Shown: positions 44,095-53,579 of the stretch, piece after piece
Layout of the letters: every line of letters starts with the position of its first letter
Numbering within the stretch: position 1 is the first letter of the stretch
From: CAUTYU01 sp963545205
GTDB lineage: Bacteria > Desulfobacterota > Desulfovibrionia > Desulfovibrionales > Desulfomicrobiaceae
Length of the DNA: 64,000 bases
Assembly (NCBI GenBank): GCA_963545205.1
Contig: CAUUHW010000010.1
Span: forward strand, 1 to 64,000
Reading direction: 5' to 3'
Program-made: the position numbers and the translations under genes
Notes under the pieces: model-generated
Database searches by the model: none
Told to the model about the DNA's origin: nothing
The model's input: the letters and a program-made list of their open reading frames with translations, nothing else

Positions 44095-44488
44095 CTAATT
44101 AGTTGTTTTGACGCGAATCATGTTGCGCCAGTTTTTTTTCTGATAGGCATCTTCCAGTTTGTAAAGCAAATCTTCCAGACTGGTCGGTTTCATTAAATAA
44201 TCAAAGGCGTCGATTTCCATTCCGGTCATGGCTATTTCTGTATTGGCGTGTCCGGTGAGTATGATAATCTCTGTTTCCGGCCAGGAGGTCTTGATGCGGC
44301 GCAGAATCTCAATGCCGTCCATTCCCGCCATTTTCACGTCCAGCACAACAATACCGCAAGGAGTATGGCTTAAAAATTCCAGGGCTTCCTGTCCGCTGCT
44401 GACGCCTATGGCTGCAATTTTTCATCGTTGTAAGCGTTTCCAGGAAATCAATTTCATCATCAACGGTTAGTACTGTAAAATTTTCCAT
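44095..44488 (-). pseudogene. Response-regulator receiver domain, frameshifted
   Basis: It starts MENFTVLTVDDEIDFLETLT with AGGAAGACA upstream, then loses frame; homology resumes as IAAIGVSSGQEALEFLSHTP, VVLDVKMAGMDGIEILRRIK and LTGHANTEIAMTGMEIDAFD with YLMKPTSL. Phospho-acceptor Asp, Thr and Lys are all present, so a single base change near LTTMK has broken a stand-alone receiver protein. It precedes the TSUP remnant on the same strand, as in intact relatives of this cluster. Confidence 0.78.
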
Positions 44489-44667
44489 TGTCTTCCTGTT
44501 TTTTATTTCTTGAGAAAAAAATGAATTTACAAAAATTAGCCCTGCTAAGATATGCAGCTTCTAAGCACCTTGACTCTTCAACATCTGGGCGGCACAGTTG
44601 ATTTTTTATCCTTGGATCTGATTTTTTCCTGTTTGATAAAAAATTATTTTATTGGAGATAAGAGAAT

Positions 44668-47070
44668 TTGTGCGTACCGATGCTGCGTTGGCAATGGCTG
44701 TTACTGGCTTTTTTATGCGGGATTTGTTGTTGGGCGATTCCCTGGATTTCTTTCTTTTTATTTCTTCTTGTCTGTCTTTTTCTCGCTCCTGAACGGCCCT
44801 GGAAGTTTTTTTCCGTTTTTCTCGCCTATTGCTCCGGCTATGTCTTTCTTTTGGCCCATCTTTTTTTCTTCCCGGTTCCCACCATAAACCTGCCGGTTCA
44901 AAAAGGGGTGATAAGCGGAAAAGTTGTTTCTGTGCGCCATCAACCAGGCCAGCGTTTGCAGTGTGTGTTGCGCGATGTAGTCTGGCATTCAGTTTCCGGC
45001 AAGGAATCCGGCCAAAATGTTCCTGGGCGGGTGGTGCTGACCTGGCAATATCCGCGTGCCTTTCCGGTTCCCGGACAGATACTGCGCGTGAACACAAAAA
45101 TAAAACCAATACACGGCATGTCCAACGCTGGCGGCTGGAACAGCGAGTGGTACTGGCGGCAGCGGGGAGTTTTCTGGCGGGCCTTTGTTCAGGCGGATAA
45201 AGACTGGGTGAGTATTGAGGGCCGTCCCGCGTTGTATCAGGCCGCGCGACAAAAAATACGCAGTTTTCTTGTGCAAAAGCTCCCGGAAAGTCCAGGCCGG
45301 GGATTGGCATTGGCCCTGCTGCTGGGAGAGCGTTTGTACCTTTCGCATGATGTTCAGGAAAAGTTGCAGCGGGCCGGTTTGGCGCACAGCCTGGCCCTGT
45401 CTGGTATGCATGTCGGGATTGTGGCCTCTTTTGGCCTTGTTCTGGCCTGGGTGGTCGGGTTCTTCTGGCCGGGAGCCTATCTTCTTCTGCCTCGTTCCAA
45501 GCTGGCTGTTATTTGCGCTGCTCCGTTTGTTCTTTTTTATCTTTGGCTGGGCGGAGCTGGCCTGAGCCTGCAACGCTCGGCTGTGATGTTTGCGGTGTGG
45601 GGAGTGCTTTTACTTTTGAACCGCAAAAATATCCTGCTTGACGGTCTGTTTGTTGCCTTGGGGCTGATTTGCCTGCTTCACCCGCTGGCGCTTTTTGATG
45701 TCAGTTTGCAGATGTCCGCGCTGGCTGTCGTTGGGATTGTTCTTTTTTTGCCTGTTTGGCGACAGGTTACGAATTGTTTTCTTCCCGCACATTCTGTGGT
45801 GCGCTACATATCCTTGCTGTTTGGAATGACTTTAGGCGCCAATATCGCGCTGTTTCCGGTTCTGGTCTGGAATTTTAATATGTTCAGCCCTTATCTGGTG
45901 TATAATCTTGTCTGGCTGCCGGTGTTGGGGCTGGTGATCATGCCTCTGCTCTTTAGTGGTTTGCTGCTTGCTCCGGTTACGGAAATCGGAGCCGGATTTT
46001 GTTTGCGGGCCGGAGCGGATTTGCTTGACCTTTTTGTTCGGGCTTTGCACGGGCTGGATAATCTGGGTTGGCTGGAATGTCTGATTGTGCCGCGTCCGTT
46101 TCCGGAAATGGCCCTTACCTGGTGGGCTGGATTTTTTTGGCTATTGTGCCTGGGCTGCGGACAAAAGAGGCAGCGGACGACCCGTGTTGCGGGTTTTCTT
46201 TTTGGCCTGGCCCTGCTTGGCAGTCTGGTTCGCTTGAGCGCGCCGTATCTGAACCGTGATGTTCGTCTGCACCTGCTGGATATGGGTATGAGCCAGGCTG
46301 TTTTATTGGTTTTGCCGCATGGTCAGCGGATACTTGTTGATGGCGGTGGGTTCTGGAATCCTGATTTTGATGTTGGTAAGGTGGTTGTTGGGCCGCGCCT
46401 GACTCTGGGACGCTGGCCGTATCTGGAAAAAATCGTGCTTACTCATGATGATGCTGACCACCGGCGGGGCCTGATTTTTTTACTGCGCCATTTTCAGGTT
46501 GGCGCCTTTGTCTGGAATGGACGTGAACTGGCTGGAGATGATGGGCAGACAATCAGGGCCGCGCTGCGGGACAGGCATATCCCGGGCACGGTCTGGCAGC
46601 AGGGGGACAAAATTCATCTGGACAACGGTCTGGCCCTGGAAGTGCTTTGGCCACCGGGACACTACGAGGATACAGACAATAATCTGTCACTGGTACTGCG
46701 TTTAAGCCGTAATGGGCATGGTCTGGCGCTATTGCCCGGTGACATTGAAAATCCGGCCCTGCGCAAACTGCTGGCAACGGGCCAGGATGTGCAGGCTGAT
46801 GTTTTGGTTGTGCCTCATCACGGCAGCCGGAGCAGTTTGCTGCCTCAGCTGTACGAACGGGTGCGGCCCAAATACGCTTTGGTTGCGGCCGGATTCCAAA
46901 ACCGCTTTCATTTTCCGCATTCGCAGGTAGTGGAGTTTTGCCGCGACAGAGGTATCAAACTGCTGACAACCGCGGCAAGTGGAGAAATCACTGTTACCTG
47001 GCCGCGCGGTGGCGGACAGATACGACTTGATTATCAGCGGCAGGAAGCAAGGGGGGAAAATAGCCGTTAG
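44668..47070 (+). CDS. comEC: ComEC/Rec2-family DNA-uptake channel protein
   Basis: 800 residues. An N-terminal OB-like region (about 75-160), the Competence transmembrane domain (about 225-490; AGLAHSLALSGMHVGIVASF, GLSLQRSAVMFAVWGVLLLL) and a C-terminal metallo-beta-lactamase-like domain (about 530-790; IVLTHDDADHRRGLIF, DVLVVPHHGSRSS) give the full ComEC architecture. It would pass single-stranded DNA through the inner membrane. The TTG start at 44668 is favoured by the GGAG upstream; ATG at 44680 is an alternative. No other competence genes are in the window, so natural uptake is not proven. Confidence 0.93.
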   Translation: MCVPMLRWQWLLLAFLCGICCWAIPWISFFLFLLVCLFLAPERPWKFFSVFLAYCSGYVFLLAHLFFFPVPTINLPVQKGVISGKVVSVRHQPGQRLQCVLRDVVWHSVSGKESGQNVPGRVVLTWQYPRAFPVPGQILRVNTKIKPIHGMSNAGGWNSEWYWRQRGVFWRAFVQADKDWVSIEGRPALYQAARQKIRSFLVQKLPESPGRGLALALLLGERLYLSHDVQEKLQRAGLAHSLALSGMHVGIVASFGLVLAWVVGFFWPGAYLLLPRSKLAVICAAPFVLFYLWLGGAGLSLQRSAVMFAVWGVLLLLNRKNILLDGLFVALGLICLLHPLALFDVSLQMSALAVVGIVLFLPVWRQVTNCFLPAHSVVRYISLLFGMTLGANIALFPVLVWNFNMFSPYLVYNLVWLPVLGLVIMPLLFSGLLLAPVTEIGAGFCLRAGADLLDLFVRALHGLDNLGWLECLIVPRPFPEMALTWWAGFFWLLCLGCGQKRQRTTRVAGFLFGLALLGSLVRLSAPYLNRDVRLHLLDMGMSQAVLLVLPHGQRILVDGGGFWNPDFDVGKVVVGPRLTLGRWPYLEKIVLTHDDADHRRGLIFLLRHFQVGAFVWNGRELAGDDGQTIRAALRDRHIPGTVWQQGDKIHLDNGLALEVLWPPGHYEDTDNNLSLVLRLSRNGHGLALLPGDIENPALRKLLATGQDVQADVLVVPHHGSRSSLLPQLYERVRPKYALVAAGFQNRFHFPHSQVVEFCRDRGIKLLTTAASGEITVTWPRGGGQIRLDYQRQEARGENSR

Positions 47071-47847
47071 GGTCTGTTTTACAGCAGAATTGTTTCAAAC
47101 TGTTTTTTACCGTGTATGAGATAAACAGAAAAATCCCTGTCAAGGGTAACAACTCGTGCGATATTTTCTCTTTCAGCGAGATTTTTGTGGTTATGATTTG
47201 TATCAGGCCCAGGGTTCCCGGCAAAAAGTCGTCAAAGTCAAACCGGGTGACAACATCCATCTCCATCGGTTTTTGAGTCAGGGAATCTTTCGGCCCAATG
47301 ACGATTTCTTTCTGGCCGGCTGGTTGTGGAGCGGTTTCATAGATATGGCTGACATCAATATCATCAGCTGCGCCGTCCTGATCAGAGTCATGGGGCAGAG
47401 GCAGTGTGTCGGCACTGAACGGTTTGTGGTTGTTGTCTTCTTCGATCATGGCCCTAGTCAGTGGGCTTAATAGCCCCAGTCTGGAAGCAGTACGCCCTCG
47501 ATGAGCAGTTTATTTTTCCATTTCTCTGAGTACATGGCGTCAATGAGCTGCGCGTTCACGTACTGGTTTTCATTCTGGGCATCAAGAATATTGTCAGGCT
47601 GCGCCGCCCCGACAAATGCTTCCTTGCAGTTTATGGAGATTGTACACTGCCCGTTTCTTGAAAAAATTTGGGGCAGGCCCATTTTTGATAAAGGATAACC
47701 GTCCTTTAATACTGGTTAAACGCCCCGTATTGTTTCGTTAAGAAAAATAGAACATTTTGTTGTATACCAGTATGTTAAAACTGTTAAAAGCGGGTGGCAA
47801 TTTTGGGAACATCCTGGTTGTAACAGGTGAAAAAAACCGGCACCGCG
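47071..47847 (-). other. Region with two doubtful minus-strand reading frames
   Basis: About 780 bases between comEC and the SulP gene. One frame (47682-47467) reads GLPQIFSRNGQCTISINCKE and ends LLIEGVLLPDWGY; it is open upstream to 47710 without a clear start. A second (47449, start MIEEDNNHKPF) contains DSDQDGAADDIDVSHIYETA and runs into the 3' end of comEC antisense. They are adjacent and could be pieces of one broken gene. I recognise neither. No promoter or RNA gene is obvious. Confidence 0.3.
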
Positions 47848-49488
47848 CTAAACATTGCCGTGCGCGGCAATAATGGCGTGCTGGGCGGACGAAAAAATAT
47901 TGTTTTCGCCAATCAGTTCCAGAATATCGCCCCGTTTGAGGGCCTTGAGAACTTTAGGCTGCACGCTGCTGAGCATCAGCTCGACTTCGTGTTCCCGCAA
48001 GATGGAGTATAGTTCGTTAAAGGCCTGAATGCCGGACAGGTCAATATCCGAGACGCCGCGCATGGATAAAATCAGGACGCTGGTGTCTTTCAGGTCTGAA
48101 AGCTGGCGGAGCAGTTTTTCCACTACTGTAAAAAAGATGGGGCCGGTCAGATAGGCGACCTTGACCTGTCTGGAAACCAGCGGCAGCTGAATACCGATTC
48201 TTTTCAGGCGTTCATCGTCAACCTCGCTGATATTGATTTCAATCTCCCGCAGTCTAGCTACCAGCAAAAAAGACGAGAACAATACGCCGATAATAATGGC
48301 CTGAGTCAAATCCAGCATAACCGTGGCCATGAGCGTGATGCCCAGTTTGGCTATGCCGGATTTATACCGATGGCGGATAATAAATCTGATATTTTGCCAG
48401 TCGTTCATGCGCCAGGCCGTGACCATCAGCACGCCGGCCAGAGCGGACAGCGGAATTTTGGACATCAGCGGGGCCAGAATAAACATGGACAGCATCAGCA
48501 CCAGAGCGTGAATAATGCCCGTCAGACGGGTCTGACCGCCGGCCTTGATACCGACACTGGTACGGGCGATAGCTGCCGTGGCCGGTATACCGCCGAAAAA
48601 GGGCAGTAGCATGTTGCCAAACCCCTGGGCCAGCAGTTCGCGGTCAGCGTGCAGTTTTTCGTGTTTCATTTTTCCGGCCGCAGCCCCGCAAAGCAGGCTC
48701 TCAATCATGGCCAGAGCGGCAATGGAAATGGCGGGCATAATCATATTCCGTAACGGTATGTGGGTAAATGCTGAAAGATGCAGGCGTTCGTCAAGCAGCA
48801 GGCTTTGCGGAATCGAGGCTACCAGAACCAGATCCCAGCACAGAATTTCGTTGAGTATGACAACAAAAATCAGGGCAGCCAGAGAAGAAGGCAGTTTTTC
48901 ATTCCATGTTTTGGGCCAGAATAACATAATAAGGACAACCAGGCCGCCGATACAGGCTGATGGCAGGTGAGGCGCGAACCCGTGCGTAAAATAGGAAGCC
49001 AGTTTTTCAATGGCCAGTCCTCCGTGTGAAGTGACACGGAAAAAGTTGTCAATCTGCCCCAGGGCGATAACAACGGCAATGCCGGAGGTAAAACCGGTAA
49101 TCACCGAAGAGGGAATAAAATGAATCATGCGCCCCAACTTGAACAGTCCGGCGATAAACAGCAGTACGCCGGCCAGAAAACAGGCGATCAAAATTCCCTG
49201 CATGCCATGCTGGGCAGCCAGGGTAATCAAAATAGCGGACATGGCTCCGGTGGGGCCGGAGATCTGAAACGAGGCACCGGAAAAGGTGCCGATAATCAGG
49301 CCGCTGATAATTGCCGTTACCAGTCCTGAAACAGCGGTCGCGCCGGAACTGAGACCAAAGGCCAGGGCCAGAGGCAGGGCCACGGCGGCAACCGTAATGC
49401 CCGCCAGCAGGTCTTGCCACAAACGAAAGCGGTTATACCCGGCAAATTCCAGACGCAGATCATATTGGAACTGGTGCAGCATATTCAT
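47848..49488 (-). CDS. SulP-family anion transporter with STAS domain
   Basis: 546 residues. The SLC26A/SulP transmembrane part (about 25-410) starts DLLAGITVAAVALPLALAFG and contains ASFQISGPTGAMSAILITLA and FGNMLLPFFGGIPATAAIAR. A STAS domain follows (about 435-540; VLILSMRGVSDIDLSGIQAF). Substrates of the family include sulfate and bicarbonate. In a sulfate reducer sulfate is tempting, but the sequence does not decide. AGGAAA lies before the ATG. It follows the lemA/TPM remnant on the same strand. Confidence 0.92.
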   Translation of the reverse strand: MNMLHQFQYDLRLEFAGYNRFRLWQDLLAGITVAAVALPLALAFGLSSGATAVSGLVTAIISGLIIGTFSGASFQISGPTGAMSAILITLAAQHGMQGILIACFLAGVLLFIAGLFKLGRMIHFIPSSVITGFTSGIAVVIALGQIDNFFRVTSHGGLAIEKLASYFTHGFAPHLPSACIGGLVVLIMLFWPKTWNEKLPSSLAALIFVVILNEILCWDLVLVASIPQSLLLDERLHLSAFTHIPLRNMIMPAISIAALAMIESLLCGAAAGKMKHEKLHADRELLAQGFGNMLLPFFGGIPATAAIARTSVGIKAGGQTRLTGIIHALVLMLSMFILAPLMSKIPLSALAGVLMVTAWRMNDWQNIRFIIRHRYKSGIAKLGITLMATVMLDLTQAIIIGVLFSSFLLVARLREIEINISEVDDERLKRIGIQLPLVSRQVKVAYLTGPIFFTVVEKLLRQLSDLKDTSVLILSMRGVSDIDLSGIQAFNELYSILREHEVELMLSSVQPKVLKALKRGDILELIGENNIFSSAQHAIIAAHGNV

Positions 49489-49512
49489 TTCTTTTTTCCT
49501 GAAAATAAAAGC

Positions 49513-49631
49513 TTACCAGCTGCCGCTGGCTCCGCCGCACCCGGCAATGACAACCACCAGTTCGGCTGAATTCTTTTTTTTAGATCGGTAGCCGCCTGGC
49601 TAATATCTGTTTTTTCTTTTTCTGTCAGCAT
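49513..49631 (-). pseudogene. TPM-domain gene reduced to its two ends
   Basis: The start MLTEKEKTDISQAATDLKK, a one-base shift, then NSAELVVVIAG is the first helix and strand of a TPM (DUF, YgcG-like) domain. It is joined directly to CGGASGSW and stop, the Gly-rich tail that normally ends such proteins. The whole middle (more than 100 codons) is deleted. It begins immediately after the lemA stop, so it was the second gene of a lemA-TPM pair. Confidence 0.7.
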
Positions 49632-49632
49632 G

Positions 49633-50223
49633 TTAAAACTTAACCTCAGGAACGGCCTGTTCCGCTTCGGTAACGGAAAAAGTTTCCCGTAATTTGGCGT
49701 CAGGGTAAAATTGCAGGGCAATGAACCGGCCCGGAAACGTCCGCAGTTCTGTATTATATTTTTTGACCGCCTGGATAAAGTCACGCCGGGCAACGCTGAT
49801 CCGGTTTTCCGTGCCTTCCAGTTGAGATTGCAGGGCCAGAAAGTTTTTATTCGATTTCAGTTCGGGATATTTTTCAACCACAACCATAAGACGGGACAAG
49901 GCTGAGGACATGGAACCCTGCGCCTGTTCAAACCGGGCTATTTTTTGGGGGTCGCTCAAATCTTCCGTTTTCAGATTGACCTGGGTCGCCTTGTTTCTTG
50001 CTTCCACAACCTGAAGAAAGGTTTCCTTTTCATGTGCGGCGTAGGCCTTGACCGTGGCAACCAGATTGGGAACAAGATCCGTCCGCCTTTTATACTGATT
50101 TTGCACCTGCGCCCATTTTTCCTTTACATTTTCATCCAGGCTGGGCAGTGTGTTCAGACTGGTCATAAACCAGAAGCCCCCGCCAACAAGAACAATCAAA
50201 AGAATAAGCCCGATTTTTTTCAT
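49633..50223 (-). CDS. lemA: LemA family protein
   Basis: 196 residues, an N-terminal membrane anchor (IGLILLIVLVGGGFWFM) and a long helical hairpin domain with YKRRTDLVPNLVATVKAYAA, SRLMVVVEKYPELKSNKNFL, ALQSQLEGTENRISVARRDF and a C-terminal FPGRFIALQFYPDAKLRETF. All LemA hallmarks are present. GGAGAAGG precedes ATG 50223. The function is unknown; the family is usually next to TPM and DUF2207 genes. Its own TPM partner is the deleted remnant just downstream. Confidence 0.93.
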   Translation of the reverse strand: MKKIGLILLIVLVGGGFWFMTSLNTLPSLDENVKEKWAQVQNQYKRRTDLVPNLVATVKAYAAHEKETFLQVVEARNKATQVNLKTEDLSDPQKIARFEQAQGSMSSALSRLMVVVEKYPELKSNKNFLALQSQLEGTENRISVARRDFIQAVKKYNTELRTFPGRFIALQFYPDAKLRETFSVTEAEQAVPEVKF

Positions 50224-50439
50224 GCCCTTCTCCTGCAAAAATATTTTTGCGTAACGCATCGCTACGCTGCTGATTTTTGATTTGAAAAACACTCTTTCCC
50301 GACAAGCAGGAATTACACTTCCAAAATTATCTCCTACTCTTTTTTTTTTATGCCCGCAAGTATGAACAGGCCTTGCGGCAGGGAAATCGCATTTTACGAA
50401 AAAATGACAGACTGCCATTGTGCTGAGTAGAATAATCAA

Positions 50440-50839
50440 AAATCAGCAAAATTGTCTACTTTTACTTGACCATTCCAGTCACCCTGTCATAAAAAACAAA
50501 AAAATGAACATTGGTAATGACTGGATAATTGAATCATCAAAGTACTTAGCCCATTCATCAAAGTGTGTAAAAATGATGGAGTCTGTTTAGCACTGCAATC
50601 ACAACTCGAAGGCATAAAAAACCGTATTGCTACGGCGCGACTATATTATGGCAACGAAGAGATATAGAGTTGCGTACCATATGGTCTTCGTGGTCTGCAT
50701 TCTGTATCATGATCAAAAGTATATGAAACTTTTCGTTTCAGTGAGTCTGAATAACAAGTGCCTCAGGCTGCATTCTAAAAATATTGGCTAAAGACAAGAG
50801 ACTGTACAGAAGAGCCTCCAATTAACAAAGGGTTATATA
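50440..50839 (+). other. Intergenic region containing a lemA fragment
   Basis: About 400 bases. At 50587-50667 a plus-strand frame reads LALQSQLEGIKNRIATARLY followed by YGNEEI and stop. This is the LALQSQLEG...NRI..AR core of LemA, lying directly upstream of an intact TPM gene on the same strand, so it is a fossil of that gene's former lemA partner. An overlapping 47-codon frame from ATG 50648 (MATKRYRVAYHMVFVVC) faintly recalls IS200-type transposase starts, but I do not rely on it. Confidence 0.6.
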
Positions 50840-52297
50840 ATGCGACAGTGTAAATCATTTTTCATCGTCATGAGCTATATGCTCCTTATAATGCTGTTTT
50901 TTATCAGTCAACAGGCTTTTGCAAGCCCTGATAGTAAAAAATTCCCCAAACTCACCGGCCACGTGGTTGATGAGGTGGGTATACTGGGGGTAGAAACAAA
51001 AGCAGAAATCGTTCAATTCCTGACCATTCACGAGCAACAAACCAGCAATCAGATTGTTGTTGCCATTATCGAATCATTAGACGGCAAAAGTATAGAAGAA
51101 TACTCTACGGCCTTATTCCGGCATTGGGGGTTGGGGCAAAAGGAAAAAAATAACGGGGTGCTGCTATTATTGGCTATCCAGGACCGTAGAATGAAGATTG
51201 AAGTTGGCTATGGCCTGGAGGGAACATTAACCGATGCCAATTGTAAAATGATTATCGAATATGTCTTGACACCTGCATTTAAGAAAAAAGAATACGGGAT
51301 GGGTACTAAGCAGGCGACGCAAGACATCGCGGATCTGCTCGGTACCCAGCATCAATATGATATTTTTACCAAGATTCCTGATGATATTCAGTTTCCTGAA
51401 TATATGGGTTACGTCAATGATACCTTACATCTTATTAAACCAACGATTCGTGATAACATTAATGTTTTTTTGGGTCATCTAGAAAAAGCCACCGGTGCCA
51501 AGGTCGCAGTGGTCACCCTGCAATCTTTATCAGGGGCTCGTCTTGAAGCCTATGCCTCTGCATTATTTCGTCATTGGGGATTGGCAGAAAAAGATAAGAA
51601 TAATCCCAATAATAATGCCCTTATTCTTATTGTTGCGGGTGCCGGGGAAGACGAAAAGTATCTCGCCACTATTAAGGCAGGGAGCGATCTACGCCATCAT
51701 CTTTCTGAAGAAGCCCGTTATGAGATGATGCAGTCTTTGGCGTCTATAGAAGAGGAGTTTGATTTTGAAATTCAGCGTGTTCTTCAGCAAATAGCAAATA
51801 AGCTTGACAAGGAGCAAAATTATTCGCCCTTACTTGAACCCTCTGATTTATTGCCTGCGATCATTGTTTTTTGGGTCCTGTCTGTTCTCTGCCTCATCGC
51901 CTTTATTAAAACTCCTAAGGAGAGTATGAAACATAGTTTGAGTTTTACTTTTCTTCTTGCCAGTTTATTTTCTGTCTTTGGCGCAGGCCTGGTGTATTTT
52001 GATACAGAACCTGATTATATTTCTGAAAGTCTGCCACGTTATGTGACACTGATATATATTATTATGCTTGGATTGGCAGCATGTTCCCGATTTATTTGTC
52101 GATCGCTTACAGGTTTATTTTCAGGGATCGGTTCCGGTCGTGGCGGTGGTGGTGGCGGTTATTCAGGTGGTGGTGGCGGTTATTCAGGTGGTGGTGGCGG
52201 TTATTCAGGTGGCGGTGGCGGTTATTCAGGTGGCGGTGGCGGTTATTCTGGAGGAGGCGGCAGCTCAGGTGGCGGTGGCGCGAGTGGCAGCTGGTAA
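50840..52297 (+). CDS. Membrane protein with two TPM domains and a Gly-rich repeat tail
   Basis: 485 residues. A signal peptide (1-28) leads to two successive TPM domains: about 35-165 (HVVDEVGILG, EEYSTALFRHWGLGQKEKNN, GYGLEGTLTD) and about 195-330 (EAYASALFRHWGLAEKDKNN). The repeated FRHWGL...K.KNN motif shows tandem duplication; the second copy is degenerate in the GYGLEG region (KAGSDLRHHL). Two or three transmembrane segments (about 335-420) precede a tail of GGGGGYS repeats ending GGGGASGSW. AAAGGG lies upstream. Known TPM proteins face the periplasm and bind metals; the role here is open. Confidence 0.88.
   Translation: MRQCKSFFIVMSYMLLIMLFFISQQAFASPDSKKFPKLTGHVVDEVGILGVETKAEIVQFLTIHEQQTSNQIVVAIIESLDGKSIEEYSTALFRHWGLGQKEKNNGVLLLLAIQDRRMKIEVGYGLEGTLTDANCKMIIEYVLTPAFKKKEYGMGTKQATQDIADLLGTQHQYDIFTKIPDDIQFPEYMGYVNDTLHLIKPTIRDNINVFLGHLEKATGAKVAVVTLQSLSGARLEAYASALFRHWGLAEKDKNNPNNNALILIVAGAGEDEKYLATIKAGSDLRHHLSEEARYEMMQSLASIEEEFDFEIQRVLQQIANKLDKEQNYSPLLEPSDLLPAIIVFWVLSVLCLIAFIKTPKESMKHSLSFTFLLASLFSVFGAGLVYFDTEPDYISESLPRYVTLIYIIMLGLAACSRFICRSLTGLFSGIGSGRGGGGGGYSGGGGGYSGGGGGYSGGGGGYSGGGGGYSGGGGSSGGGGASGSW
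52145..52249 (+). repeat. Five 21-bp tandem repeats encoding GGGGGYS
   Basis: Five units of seven codons (GGT/GGC-rich, then TAT TCA or TCT). The units are nearly identical in DNA, differing at only a few third positions, so copy-number change by slippage in steps of seven residues is plausible without breaking the frame. Confidence 0.92.
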
Positions 52298-52436
52298 ATC
52301 AAGTTCACGTCATAAGCATACAGGCTTGCTGAACAATTCAAACCATCGCCAAGTTCGCGGGGCACCCTGGACCCGACAGATGGGTCTTTGTACAATTCTT
52401 TCATCAGCAAAGCTCTGTCTCATAAACAGGTCAACT

Positions 52437-53579
52437 TCATCTGTCTTTGACACTCTCTTTTTCTGACATGTTGGGAATACTGTATGAACAGGCCTTGCGG
52501 TAAATATCAAGCGTGGCCTGGACAAAAGACTGTTCATTGAGATTGGCCATGACTGCGGACTGCTGCGCGCGCAAAGAGTCCCAAAAAGCTGTATCACTCA
52601 GGCAGCGGCCCATAAGTCTGGACAGGGCATCAATATCAGTTGGCTCGAACATGGCGTCCGGCGAAAGCAGATCCGGCATGACCCCGACACTGGAACCTAT
52701 CAGCGGACGCCCGCAGGCCATTATCTCCAGGGCCGCCCTGGCAATGGTTTCTGAGCCTTGGGAAGCAACCAGTCCAACATCAAAGGAGGATATAAACGCG
52801 GAAATATCTTCAACCCAGTCGCTACACACAACAATTTCGCCAATTCCGGCTGCCTTGGCCCAGGTTCTGACCTCATCGGCATTGTATCCGGCCTTGGCTC
52901 CGGTAAACAACAGACGGAAATTTTTTTGACCCTGGGAAAAAAGTCTGGCCGCGGCTTCAAGTACCTGCCGGTGCCCCTTGACCGGGTCAAAACGCCCAAC
53001 CAGACCAAAGACAGTCTGGTCTTTTGTAAATCCATAGTGCTTGCGGAGTGTTTGTCCCTCTTCCTCCAAAAAACGGAAACGGCTGGTGTCCACGCCCCCC
53101 AGTACCTGATACAGATTGTGGCGCAGGCCAAACATGTCCTGAAAATGGCGGGTCATACGGGAGTTGGTGGAAATAACCGCGTCAGCACTGTTTTTGTGCA
53201 GCCAGCGGTTTGGCCAGTTGGCACGGGGCAGACGCTGGTCACCACGGGTGCGAACAAGGGTAAAGGAATGTTTTTTGCGCAGCAGGCCCCATAAAAAAAA
53301 GCTTTCTCCCCGGTGGCAGTTGACCACGTCCGGCTGAAATCTTTTGACGAGACCATCAAGCTGGTGATAGAGGCGGATTATGCCTGACGGCGTCTGGGTA
53401 TTCAGGACCATCTCCTGTACCGGGAGCTGCCAGCGCGCGGCCTGCCGCACCGGGTCAGTATCCGGCAGGCACAAAACCAGCACTTTGTGTCCAGCTTCTT
53501 TCAGCAGGCGGGACAAAAAAAGTCCGTACCAGGCTGTGGCATTATACCAGCGAACATTAACAACCTGAATGATACGCAT
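52437..53579 (-). CDS. Family 4 glycosyltransferase
   Basis: 380 residues, GT-B fold. The N-terminal MRIIQVVNVRWYNATAWYGL has an acceptor-domain pattern; FGLVGRFDPVKGHRQVLEAA and the C-terminal SFDVGLVASQGSETIARAAL with EIMACGRPLIGSSVG form the nucleotide-sugar domain. The E-x7-E region (ETIARAALE) is present. AGGGAAAG lies before the ATG. Its start nearly overlaps that of the divergent GT2 gene. Probably lipopolysaccharide core or O-chain assembly, matching the heptose kinase elsewhere in the window; the sugar is not known. Confidence 0.9.
   Translation of the reverse strand: MRIIQVVNVRWYNATAWYGLFLSRLLKEAGHKVLVLCLPDTDPVRQAARWQLPVQEMVLNTQTPSGIIRLYHQLDGLVKRFQPDVVNCHRGESFFLWGLLRKKHSFTLVRTRGDQRLPRANWPNRWLHKNSADAVISTNSRMTRHFQDMFGLRHNLYQVLGGVDTSRFRFLEEEGQTLRKHYGFTKDQTVFGLVGRFDPVKGHRQVLEAAARLFSQGQKNFRLLFTGAKAGYNADEVRTWAKAAGIGEIVVCSDWVEDISAFISSFDVGLVASQGSETIARAALEIMACGRPLIGSSVGVMPDLLSPDAMFEPTDIDALSRLMGRCLSDTAFWDSLRAQQSAVMANLNEQSFVQATLDIYRKACSYSIPNMSEKESVKDR

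Noticed and set aside
44989..46920. Minus-strand frames inside comEC and plus-strand frames inside other large genes
   Set aside because: They are shadows of the real genes, with unlikely composition and no start signals.
50648..50791. IS200-like transposase start (MATKRYRVAYHMVFVVC)
   Set aside because: Only a faint resemblance over 15 residues, no catalytic HUH motif and no typical IS200 ends.
52298..52436. Gene between the TPM gene and the GT4 gene
   Set aside because: Only short frames without ribosome binding sites; the longer ones are shadows of the neighbours.
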